A stretch of 38,673 nt of DNA from IMG/VR virus record IMGVR_UViG_3300037504_000365, positions 1-38,673 of that record; one strand, written 5' to 3'. Position 1 is the stretch's first letter, and every line of letters starts with the position of its first letter. Shown one piece after another: positions 20,728-29,300 of this stretch. Origin of the DNA: a virus. Below the pieces are notes generated by a model. The model was given only the letters and a program-made list of their open reading frames with translations. It did not search any database and was not told where the DNA came from. The position numbers and the translations under genes were made by a program.

Positions 20728-21546
20728 ATGGCTGTAATAACACGGTCTGAAGCAAAGAATTTTGTTCTACTCGACGATACGCTTGTAGAACAAGAAGCGG
20801 TGACGTTCCCCAATTCCACGGCCGGCAGGCGACTCGATAACAAGGGTGTTAATACCATTCACCGTGTTGCTACGACAACCGAGACATCGGATACGGGCTA
20901 CTCGACGAATGACTTCTACACTACGGAAGATTATGCCGGCTATACGCTTATCAGCAACATCTCAACTGGTAGCATGTCTACCGGCGGTGCGTACAAGATA
21001 GACTATAGCTATGGCCAATATGATGACGACATCGACAGGTTGCTGCCCGAAGTAGAGCGTGATATTTGCTTGTATCTCAACAATTGGTTTGAGGACAGGG
21101 TTATCTACAAGGAGGCTGAAGGCGGAATAGCGTTTGTTTCCGGTACACCCGATTACATAACCGATGATAATGACGATTTCAGTACTATCGGTTTCACAAC
21201 CGATATGGACATCGCGGTGCGCGGGGGCTCCAATTATGGCATACATACGCTAACAGCCGTTGCGACAAATAAGCTAACCCTAGATTCCACGGGCGTACTT
21301 GTAGACCAGGACCAGGATGCAAGCCACCATACGGTTGGGACGATACGGATAAGTCGCATAGACTGGCCGCGTGAGCTCAAGCCGTATGTAGCACAAATGA
21401 TTTGGTACCGCATCAAACACAGTAGGCCAAGCGATGTTAAGAGCGAGACGATAGACGACTACTCGGTGACATATATTGGCGAGCACCAGTACCCGCGGTC
21501 CATAGCCGAAGGTCTCAACAAGTGGCGGCAAGTGGTACTGATATGA
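20728..21546 (+). CDS. Head-tail connector protein with an inserted beta domain
   Basis: A 272-residue protein. DDDIDRLLPEVERDICLYLN (about residues 95-115) and the end part LKPYVAQMIWYRIKHSRPSD with SIAEGLNKWRQVVLI are the helical connector (gp6/gp15-like) core. A beta-rich stretch with FSTIGFTTDMDIAVRGGSNY and TLTAVATNKLTLDSTGV is inserted, so it is longer than the usual 100-130 residues. The N-terminal 90 residues are also beta-rich. It probably forms the ring under the portal. Confidence 0.75.
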   Translation: MAVITRSEAKNFVLLDDTLVEQEAVTFPNSTAGRRLDNKGVNTIHRVATTTETSDTGYSTNDFYTTEDYAGYTLISNISTGSMSTGGAYKIDYSYGQYDDDIDRLLPEVERDICLYLNNWFEDRVIYKEAEGGIAFVSGTPDYITDDNDDFSTIGFTTDMDIAVRGGSNYGIHTLTAVATNKLTLDSTGVLVDQDQDASHHTVGTIRISRIDWPRELKPYVAQMIWYRIKHSRPSDVKSETIDDYSVTYIGEHQYPRSIAEGLNKWRQVVLI

Positions 21547-21857
21547 TCGAAGACCATTACGACCAGACTGTATACATTCAGAAGCTTACCACGGGCTCGT
21601 CCTGGGGTGTAGCAGATGCCTGGTCTGATAGCTCAACGATTCTGGCCGCCATGAATCCGGTCTCGGGCCGGGAGCGGTTTGCTGCCGAAAAAGAGGGTTT
21701 GCTTGCAGACTACAAAATGTTTTGTGGCACGACGGTAACGCTGGACGAGTCGCGGCGTGTCAAGTGGAATGATAAAACGTATAATGTGATATTTGTCAAG
21801 GACACGCTGAACAAGGGGCATCATTTAAACGCGATGCTCAAGAGAACTGATACCTAA
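21543..21857 (+). CDS. Head-tail adaptor (SPP1 gp16-like)
   Basis: A 104-residue protein from ATG 21543, overlapping the upstream stop by ATGA. The beta-barrel pattern VYIQKLTTGSSWGVADAWSD, then MNPVSGRERFAAEKEGLLAD, and KWNDKTYNVIFVKDTLNKGH is typical of the head-tail joining family. It stops DNA leakage and links connector to tail. Confidence 0.85.
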   Translation: MIEDHYDQTVYIQKLTTGSSWGVADAWSDSSTILAAMNPVSGRERFAAEKEGLLADYKMFCGTTVTLDESRRVKWNDKTYNVIFVKDTLNKGHHLNAMLKRTDT

Positions 21858-22234
21858 TGGAGTGGTTTAACAAGCTACCGCAGGCTGTACTCGATAAGGC
21901 GATAGAGCGCGGTCTGAATGCTATAGGCGTCACGATATTGGGTGATGCTATATCTCTCGTACCTTCTCCGGGCAAAACGGGTACGGGGCGCACCAAGGCC
22001 AGCTTAAGCTATGCTACTAAGCAAAATCGTAGCGGATCCGGTGCTGATGCGGTGAGCCAGCCAGATAGTCAATACGAGGTTTGGATCGGTACTAACGTTG
22101 AATATGCTCCATATCTTGAGTATGGCACATATAAGATGCCAGCGCGGCCGTTTCTGCGGCCGGCGCTCGATGGACGACGCAAAGATGCATCCAAGCTGTT
22201 AATGCGGGAGATAATGAAAGAATATGGCCGCTAG
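21857..22234 (+). CDS. HK97 gp10-like tail component
   Basis: A 125-residue protein. NVEYAPYLEYGTYKMPARPF (about 92-111) is the family signature, preceded by PGKTGTGRTKASLSYATK. It starts on the A of the previous stop and overlaps the next gene. Members act in neck or tail completion of siphophages. Confidence 0.92.
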   Translation: MEWFNKLPQAVLDKAIERGLNAIGVTILGDAISLVPSPGKTGTGRTKASLSYATKQNRSGSGADAVSQPDSQYEVWIGTNVEYAPYLEYGTYKMPARPFLRPALDGRRKDASKLLMREIMKEYGR

Positions 22235-22631
22235 TAATATAGAGCAGGCGCTACATTCGCATTTCACCACATCGACAAGTGTACACGACGAGGTAGCCGA
22301 TCGCATCTATTGGCTCGAGGCACCACAAAAGGCGACGTTCCCGTATGTGAGCTATTTTTTGGTTGATGACCCGCATGAGCCGTTCGCCTTTAAGAATAGC
22401 TCATCTGGCAATCCGCGATTTCAGGTGAATGTATACACGAAAAATGATAAGTACGAGGCCCTGCGCATCGGCAACAAGGTGCGTGACGAGGTAGAGAAGT
22501 ATTCCGGTACTATGGATAGCGTGGAAACAATATTTATACGCTGCACCGGAACGCGGTGCGAAAAAATGCCGGATGAAAATGATGTATACCGGGGAACATT
22601 TGATGCGAATATCGTATACATCGACCCATAG
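22224..22631 (+). CDS. Tail terminator / completion protein (DUF3168-like)
   Basis: A 135-residue protein. FPYVSYFLVDDPHEPFAFKN and RFQVNVYTKNDKYEALRIGN fit the tail terminator family, which caps the tail tube when it reaches the correct length. It overlaps the gp10-like gene. Order (gp10-like, terminator, tube protein) is the standard one. Confidence 0.8.
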   Translation: MAASNIEQALHSHFTTSTSVHDEVADRIYWLEAPQKATFPYVSYFLVDDPHEPFAFKNSSSGNPRFQVNVYTKNDKYEALRIGNKVRDEVEKYSGTMDSVETIFIRCTGTRCEKMPDENDVYRGTFDANIVYIDP

Positions 22632-22640
22632 GAGATGATG

Positions 22641-22793
22641 ATGCATAAATGCAGAGAATGTGGATACACAAAGGAACGCACTGCCAAGCGGTGTACCATT
22701 TGTGATAAATGCGGCGGATTGATGCTTTATCAGAAGCCATCTTATAGACCGTCGCGTGAAAAGGAAGTAATGGAGGAATACAATGGCAGTTGA
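22641..22793 (+). CDS. Zinc-ribbon mini-protein within the tail operon
   Basis: A 50-residue frame with CREC near the start and CTICDKC a few residues later, giving a treble of CxxC knuckles. GGAG sits just before three in-frame ATGs (22635, 22638, 22641). The frame overlaps the tube gene start by 11 nt. The tail is basic and acidic in turn. A nucleic-acid or assembly role cannot be told apart. Confidence 0.6.
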   Translation: MHKCRECGYTKERTAKRCTICDKCGGLMLYQKPSYRPSREKEVMEEYNGS

Positions 22794-23190
22794 TAAGGGT
22801 TGGCATGGTGCCGTGACTGTTGGTGGCGACACAATTGCCAGAATAACCGAATGGACTCTCGACGCCGGCGCAGACGTACTCGAGAATACCGCCATGGGCG
22901 ACACGTATGACAGGTCTTACGTAGTCGGCCTACGCGGACCTAATACTTTAAGCTTTTCCGGCTACAGGGAGACTACGGATACTGGACAGTATGTCATAAT
23001 GGATAACTGGTGTTCGACGAGCGGTCCATCCGCAGTAACGATGGAGCTTTTTCATACGGCCGGCGCGACGGAAGAGGGCTACACGGGCAGTGTGATTCTC
23101 ACAGGTTTTTCTCATGGTGCAGCCGTAGATGGACTTCAGACTTTCTCGGGTAACGGGCAGTTCGCCAGTGGCAAACTGAGTACCGTATAG
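22783..23190 (+). CDS. Tail tube protein, paralogue 1
   Basis: A 135-residue protein starting MAVDKGWHGAVTVGG. ITEWTLDAGADVLENT, then GDTYDRSYVVGLRGPNTLSF and VDGLQTFSGNGQFASGKLS are shared with the next gene. Position after the terminator and before the chaperones, and duplication within a tail operon, fit the major tail tube subunit. Length is at the short end for this family. Confidence 0.78.
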   Translation: MAVDKGWHGAVTVGGDTIARITEWTLDAGADVLENTAMGDTYDRSYVVGLRGPNTLSFSGYRETTDTGQYVIMDNWCSTSGPSAVTMELFHTAGATEEGYTGSVILTGFSHGAAVDGLQTFSGNGQFASGKLSTV

Positions 23191-23199
23191 GAGGTCCCC

Positions 23200-23646
23200 A
23201 TGGCTATTGATAAGGGCTGGGACGGGAATATTCTACTTAGTACCGGGGGCTCTACCGATTACTCGTCCGCCGACATAATAGCGCATATCACCGAATGGAC
23301 TCTCGACGCCGGCGCAGACGTACTCGAAAATACCGGGTTTGGCGATACATACGACAGAAGCTATGTCGCCGGCCTGCGCGGTCCGAATACGTTCTCGTTT
23401 GCCGGCTATGCAGAAGCGGGTAACGCGGCGCAGTCGACAGCTGTACACAACTGGTTAAGCACATCGGGCCCACGCAAGTACGATGTCGTGTTGCTATCGC
23501 AGCGCACTACCGGCTCGATGGCTGGTTATTTCGGAGAAGTTGTGCTGACCGGCGTATCCAAGGGCGCGGCTGTAGACGGACTACAGACCATATCGGGCAA
23601 CGGACAGTTTGTCTCTGGCAAGCTGTCAACGTATTCGACTAACTAG
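23200..23646 (+). CDS. Tail tube protein, paralogue 2
   Basis: A 148-residue paralogue of the previous protein, with ITEWTLDAGADVLENTGFGD and VDGLQTISGNGQFVSGKLS. It carries an extra loop near the N-terminus (LLSTGGSTDYSSADI). A 38-nt stretch is identical between the copies (22846-22883 and 23290-23327), although the rest has diverged. The two could form a mixed tube, or one could be a cap or decoration. Confidence 0.78.
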   Translation: MAIDKGWDGNILLSTGGSTDYSSADIIAHITEWTLDAGADVLENTGFGDTYDRSYVAGLRGPNTFSFAGYAEAGNAAQSTAVHNWLSTSGPRKYDVVLLSQRTTGSMAGYFGEVVLTGVSKGAAVDGLQTISGNGQFVSGKLSTYSTN

Positions 23647-23655
23647 GGAGTCAAA

Positions 23656-24018
23656 ATGAGGGTAACAGTTTCCCGCGAGGAATACTTCGTTCCCGAGTGG
23701 AACGGAAATCTAAAGCAAAAAGAAGCGGACCAAGTCAAGGTTTACTTCAAATATCTCACGCCGGAACAGGAAGAGCGATACTTGCAGTTTCGCCCCATAT
23801 ATCGTGACGGTGGCTCTGAAATAGAGATGACCGTTGAAACAAACGCTAACGCTATATGGTCGGACTGTGTAACTCGGGTAGAGGGGCTATACGATGAAAA
23901 CGATAAACCCATTACTGACCCCAAGGAAGTCGTCAAAATGCCCGGTATGTATGGGCTGATAACAGAGGCTGTGGCGCGCATCAAGAAAGGTCAAGAGGTA
24001 GACGAAAAAAACTCCTAA
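23656..24018 (+). CDS. Tail assembly chaperone, upstream frame (gpG-like)
   Basis: A 120-residue protein located between the tube and tape-measure genes, where gpG/gpT-type chaperones lie. The slippery heptamer A AAA AAC (24006-24012) occurs four codons before its stop, allowing a -1 shift into the next frame. It starts MRVTVSREEYFVPEWNGNLK and contains YLTPEQEERYLQFRP. Confidence 0.85.
   Translation: MRVTVSREEYFVPEWNGNLKQKEADQVKVYFKYLTPEQEERYLQFRPIYRDGGSEIEMTVETNANAIWSDCVTRVEGLYDENDKPITDPKEVVKMPGMYGLITEAVARIKKGQEVDEKNS
24006..24012 (+). promoter_or_regulatory. Programmed -1 frameshift slippery site A AAA AAC
   Basis: The zero frame reads GAA AAA AAC TCC TAA; the heptamer is A AAA AAC, among the most efficient bacterial -1 slippery sequences. 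A slip continues as CTC CTA ATG into the downstream chaperone. Location between the two tail chaperone frames is the conserved place for such a site. Confidence 0.85.
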
Positions 24019-24362
24019 TGGCCGCCATCATGTACTTCAAGGGCATGGTGACGGAGGACTTTCTAAGAAGTTGCCGCAATAGCCGCAAACGACGTGTAGT
24101 CAGCGGATACTCGATACCCGAAAAAGAAATCCCCCCATTATACGACTCCTCTTTTTATAAAGCGCTCGAGGTGTGGAATAACAACCGCATTATGGGCGGC
24201 CAAACGTATAGCGGTGGCTGGGCCGAATGGCCTGCCGATATAGTGCGTATCATCAAGACCATAGATATGGCGTTTAACATGGTACAAAACGAAAAAACGC
24301 AAGAAGCACGCAAGTCACAGAATCCCCGCAAGGCACCTGCGCCCAGGAGAGTGAGACGATAA
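24018..24362 (+). CDS. Tail assembly chaperone, downstream frame (gpT-like)
   Basis: A 114-residue frame directly after the upstream chaperone. It has its own ATG at 24018 but is also in the -1 frame entered through A AAA AAC, giving a gpG-gpT-type fusion. The middle reads SFYKALEVWNNNRIMGGQTY. The C-terminus is basic (RKAPAPRRVRR), as expected for the part that binds the tape measure. It ends by overlap with the tape-measure ATG. Confidence 0.8.
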   Translation: MAAIMYFKGMVTEDFLRSCRNSRKRRVVSGYSIPEKEIPPLYDSSFYKALEVWNNNRIMGGQTYSGGWAEWPADIVRIIKTIDMAFNMVQNEKTQEARKSQNPRKAPAPRRVRR

Positions 24363-26353
24363 TGGTTAGCGATAAATTGCGCATAGAAGTAGAGGCCGAA
24401 GTTAAGCGGGCGATGAAAAATCTTAACCAAGTGCGCCACGCGACGCGGCAAACAGCCACTGCCGCAAGCGATGTAAGTAAAAAGTTTGATATGGTACGCA
24501 AGGCTGCACTATTCGGTTTTGGTACTATCGTCGCCAAAAAAATATTTGATGTCGCTGCCGCTTCCGTCCAAGCTGCCGCCGCATTTGAAAAACAACAAAT
24601 AGCATTTGAAACCCTTCTTGGTAGCGCAGACAAGGCAGGGGCGCTTCTCAATGAAATAGAGCAGTTCGCCGCCACTACTCCATTTGAGCAGATGGGGCTT
24701 ATGGAAGGCGCTAAGCGCCTGATGGCCTTCGGCACCGCTGCCGATGACGTTGTTGAGACTATGCGCAATCTTGGTAATGCCGCCATGGGCAATCAGGCCA
24801 CCATGGAACGACTTATTGATGCTTATGGAAAAATGCGTGCGAAGGGTAAGGTTACACTCGAAGAGCTAAACCGTTTCATGGAAGCTGGAGTACCGATTTT
24901 GGATGCCCTTGCTGAAAGATATGATACAACAACTCAAAATATGCTTGAAATGATAACCAAGGGCAAGGTTATGTTTGAAGATGTTGATGCGGCCCTAAAA
25001 GATATTACAACCGGCGAAGGTAAATTTGCCGGGATGATAGAAAAGCAATCTCAATCTTTAAGCGGCCTTTTATCAACTATGAATGATAATTTTTCAATTT
25101 TGGCTAGGACTATTGGCGAAGAATTGATGCCGGTTATTAAGCCATTTGTAGAAGGAGTTATTGAAACAACACAAAAGCTAACTGAGGGGATTAAGGCACC
25201 ACGTAAACTGGCAGAAGCAACCGAGATATATAGAATGGCTATGGAGGGCCAAATAAAAGATTTATCTGTTGTTAATAAGGCAATAGAAATAATAAATCGC
25301 GAAATGCAACGCTACCAGGAAAATATCGAAGACGGTGGCCGGGCCCAGCAATACGCCAATCTTATCAACAAAAAGGGGACGGCGGAATTGCAAAATATGG
25401 TTGACGGTCTTAAACGATATTCTACGACATTAAAAAATGTGAAGGATGAAACCGAAGAAACTGATGATTCAACCGATAGTTTAACCGATAGCCAGAAATT
25501 ATATTTTGCTGTTCTTGGTGAAATTCAAAAAGAAATGGAATTGGCCAGCCAAAAGGCCTCCGTTTTTGGTGAACAATTTGATTTAACAGCCGCCAAAACA
25601 GATGTATTGACAGAAGCAATAAATACTCTTCTTGAAAGCGACCTGGGTTTTACGGCTGCGTCGCCGGGGATACAAAAACTAAGAAACGACCTGGAAGCGC
25701 TGGGCGAGACGGGTGAGAAAACTGGCAAGATAATGGCCGAGTCTTTCGGTCCAACAGCTGGCGAGGGTGCCAATTTCGCTGATATGTTCGGTGCCGGCTC
25801 TATGGCCGCGCGAGATATGTCCCTGGCCATGACGACGGTCGAAATGAAGATGGCGAAACTTAATGAGAAGTCGAAAGAATACGCCGCTACGTTAACCGAT
25901 GATCTCACCGAGGCTGTAGCTACCTTCCACCAGACCTTTTCCGAGGGCCTGGGGCAAATGATCGTCTCATGGGGCGAAGGCGTTAGCTCCATGAAAGAAG
26001 CGTATAAGGGGTTGGTTGCCACCGCCCTCGAGGCAGCTGCTCAGTTGTTTATGGCGCAGGCTGCTGGCTATATTTTTATCAATCCCGCCGCTGCCGCCGG
26101 GCTATTCGCCGCCGGTACTGCTGCCTATGTTGCGGCTGGGGCGGTGAAGGCGCTTGCAGAAGGTGGTATTGTCACCCAGCCCACCATGGCCATGGTCGGA
26201 GAGCGTGGCCCGGAGGCGGTCATTCCCTTAGATAAGATGGGTAAGATGGGCGACACATATAATATCTATAATATACGCGGCTCCTATGTAACCGAACGTG
26301 AAATGGCCAAGGAAGTTACCAAGCACATGCGACAGATGGGCGGCTCATTCTAA
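24362..26353 (+). CDS. Tail tape measure protein
   Basis: A 663-residue protein. The N-terminal part has AAAFEKQQIAFETLLGSADK and TPFEQMGLMEGAKRLMAFGT, typical of tape measures. The middle is long helix (about 280-480). A hydrophobic Ala-rich stretch (LFMAQAAGYIFINPAAAAGL) comes before the end motif GGIVTQPTMAMVGERGPEAV. It sets tail length and is exported during infection. The central part is more A/T-rich than the ends. Confidence 0.95.
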   Translation: MVSDKLRIEVEAEVKRAMKNLNQVRHATRQTATAASDVSKKFDMVRKAALFGFGTIVAKKIFDVAAASVQAAAAFEKQQIAFETLLGSADKAGALLNEIEQFAATTPFEQMGLMEGAKRLMAFGTAADDVVETMRNLGNAAMGNQATMERLIDAYGKMRAKGKVTLEELNRFMEAGVPILDALAERYDTTTQNMLEMITKGKVMFEDVDAALKDITTGEGKFAGMIEKQSQSLSGLLSTMNDNFSILARTIGEELMPVIKPFVEGVIETTQKLTEGIKAPRKLAEATEIYRMAMEGQIKDLSVVNKAIEIINREMQRYQENIEDGGRAQQYANLINKKGTAELQNMVDGLKRYSTTLKNVKDETEETDDSTDSLTDSQKLYFAVLGEIQKEMELASQKASVFGEQFDLTAAKTDVLTEAINTLLESDLGFTAASPGIQKLRNDLEALGETGEKTGKIMAESFGPTAGEGANFADMFGAGSMAARDMSLAMTTVEMKMAKLNEKSKEYAATLTDDLTEAVATFHQTFSEGLGQMIVSWGEGVSSMKEAYKGLVATALEAAAQLFMAQAAGYIFINPAAAAGLFAAGTAAYVAAGAVKALAEGGIVTQPTMAMVGERGPEAVIPLDKMGKMGDTYNIYNIRGSYVTEREMAKEVTKHMRQMGGSF

Positions 26354-29300
26354 TGGCAGTACATTTAATTGGCGCAACTGAACGTTCCTACTTGACAGAC
26401 AATGTAGTCAAGGACACGCGCTTTTACATCGACCCGCGACAGATGGACTATCCCCCCAACGACGGACATACGCTCGATTGGACGCTTATTACATCGGCCG
26501 ATAATCAGTGTGGCACGCATAACCTGACTAGCGGCTATGCCGACTATGAAATATCATTAGACGGCGTGACCGAGATGACAATTATTGTGCGTGCTTATCC
26601 ACAGTTTGATTATGATACGGCAAGCACCCAATATTTGTGGTCGTGGTATATTGATGCTAGCCACGAATTCCAAATGTACTATATCCCGACCTCTGACAAA
26701 ATGCAGGTCCGCTGGCTGGATGGTGGTACTGCACGATATTGCCGGAAAACCGACTCTTATGCTAATAACGCCGCCCTACAGAAATGGCAGGATTTTGCCT
26801 TTACGGTAGATTTTACCAATAAAGACGCGGCTTTCTACATTGACCGCGTGGCCCAGGATACATCGTGGTCAAATACTGCTGATGCGAAAACATCCACCTT
26901 TCCCATATTTTCCCTACGTCATCACGACGGTACTGCTGGTAATTTCGATATTAACTATGTTCGGATATTTTTAAACAAGGAGGCTACGTCTACAGAAATC
27001 GGTAACGACATGCAATTTGTCCAGGATGAGGAAATATATTTCCCTCTCAACGGATGCGGCCTAGCCCGGACACGATGCAACGTTACCGATTACGTAAAAT
27101 CCTATTGGATAGGACGCGAAAGAGAAAACGATAATGCGCAGCAGACAGCCAACAGGTTTTCAATGGATTTGTACAATGAAAATGGCGAGTTTGACTCAGC
27201 GCAGTATAACGCATTTGATCCAGCGAACGGTAATTATAATGGCACCACCAGCGATAAGTATTTGCAGAAACGCTGCCGCGTGATGATGGATTATTGGTAT
27301 GACCACGTGCCGCAGTTAGCTTTCGTTGGCAGGCTTACGCCCATGCTTTTTCAGCGGCAAAGCTCGGTTGATAATGTCGCAACCATCCATTTTGAGTGCG
27401 AAGACCAGGTAGAGGAAATGGGCCGCGGTGAGCGTTATTACGCCAAGCGATATGATGGTGCGGATTTTTGCGACCCGGCCGCTGAAAGCGACAGCCTCAT
27501 TCATCTGATTACGCGGCTTGCCAGTGATCGTACCGTAACTAATTATCTAGCAAACAGTAGTTTTGAAAATGCCACAATTAGCGATAGTTGGAGTGTGTCG
27601 GGTGCCGGCGCAACATTCACCAAACAGGGCGGCGGATTATATGGCAGCAATCAGGGCGACCTAGTTTACGGCGCAGCTACGTGTTATGCAAGTCAGTGCG
27701 TTATGTTTGATGAAGACAAGAAACTGAATGTTGAAGAAAAATATACATTCAGTGTTTATCTCAAGAGCGCTTCTGCTTGCGGTCACAACATTCGTATTTC
27801 GGAGCAGGACTCGGGCGGCGAAAATGATTATACGGATGCCGCCTGGAGCCTGAGTGGAGGCGAGGGCTGGACGAAGTTTTCCGTTACACACGAAATCACC
27901 GATGGTGATAGCGACCGTCTATATGCGATGGTGCTATTAGACGATAACGTTACCCTGAGCATAGACGCGGCACAGCTCACTATGAGTTCCCGCGAATACA
28001 ACTGGTTTGTTCTTAATGACAACGACGGCTCGAGCGGCGTCGAGGACGCGGACGATGCTGATACCGCCTCCTATCATACCCACGGCTTTGATGCCGATAC
28101 CGTGGCACAAACCATGTCCTATTGTTTGATTACGGATGATGATCCTATATGGGAATATCTAAAAGAACTTGCAGTGGCGTCCATAACCGAGTATATCGGT
28201 ATGGATGCTTCTGGTACGTTTAAATACCGTTCGTACATGAAAACGGGCTATGCCGATCCCACGCCCCTGTTTACCGTTGATTCACCCCGCGAACTTATAA
28301 CGACAATAGAACGTAACACGGCTAATAAGATTATCGTTCACGGTGCCATTTACAAACTTGATGCACACGAAAGATGTTTGTGGGATGCTTATGCTAGTGG
28401 CATGTTTAGCGATTACAATTATGATTTCCCGGGCTCCATACAGATGTCCGTTGCCAATAATGGATACTGGCCCCCAGCCGCCTTTCGCCCACTCTGGGCT
28501 GAATATACACATCTAAAACGGAAGATATATGAACATACATTTCATCGTCCGTGGCCTCTTAACGATACCATTATAATAGATGTTCCCTATTACACTAAAG
28601 AGGGTGCCGATTCGGAAATAATAGGCGCTACAAACCTATTTATGGTTGAACGCACCGAAGGTAGCTGGACAGAGACGACTTTTGATACAACCACTCGTGA
28701 TGACGCGGCGCGGATACTGCTAAAGAATGAAACAGGAGCGGCTGCCGAACTGTATAACGTGCGTATTTGGGGTAAACCAATTATGCGCACACCCCATGAT
28801 AAGGGTTATATACACGATGATTTAGAAGACATGGAATCTATCGAGCGGGAGGGGCTTAAGAAAATTGAAATAGGCAACGATTTCATTTTTGACACAACGC
28901 AGATGGAGGAGATTGCAGATTATTGGTGGAAGCTCAAAAGAACGACAAAGCACCGATACTTGTTGACTATACCCGGAACGGCGCTGTACTACGAGCCGGG
29001 CGAATGGTATACGCTTACTATTGGCGCGTCTGGCGAACCGGATTACATATCATCTACTGTTAGATGCCACGCTGTGCAAATTGAGGGGATGGCGGGTGAT
29101 TTGGGAATGACTAATTTAACACTCGAAGAAGTTGAAGAGAATTGGGCCAAAACGATAAATGCGGTTACAAAAATTAGAACGCCGGGTAATCCTCTAAGTT
29201 TCGTGTGGACAAATAGGATAAAGGTGGGGCCCGCTGATGCATTTGGGATACCCGATATTCAGTGCGATGGCACAAGTGATGAAACTGAAATAAACTCTGC

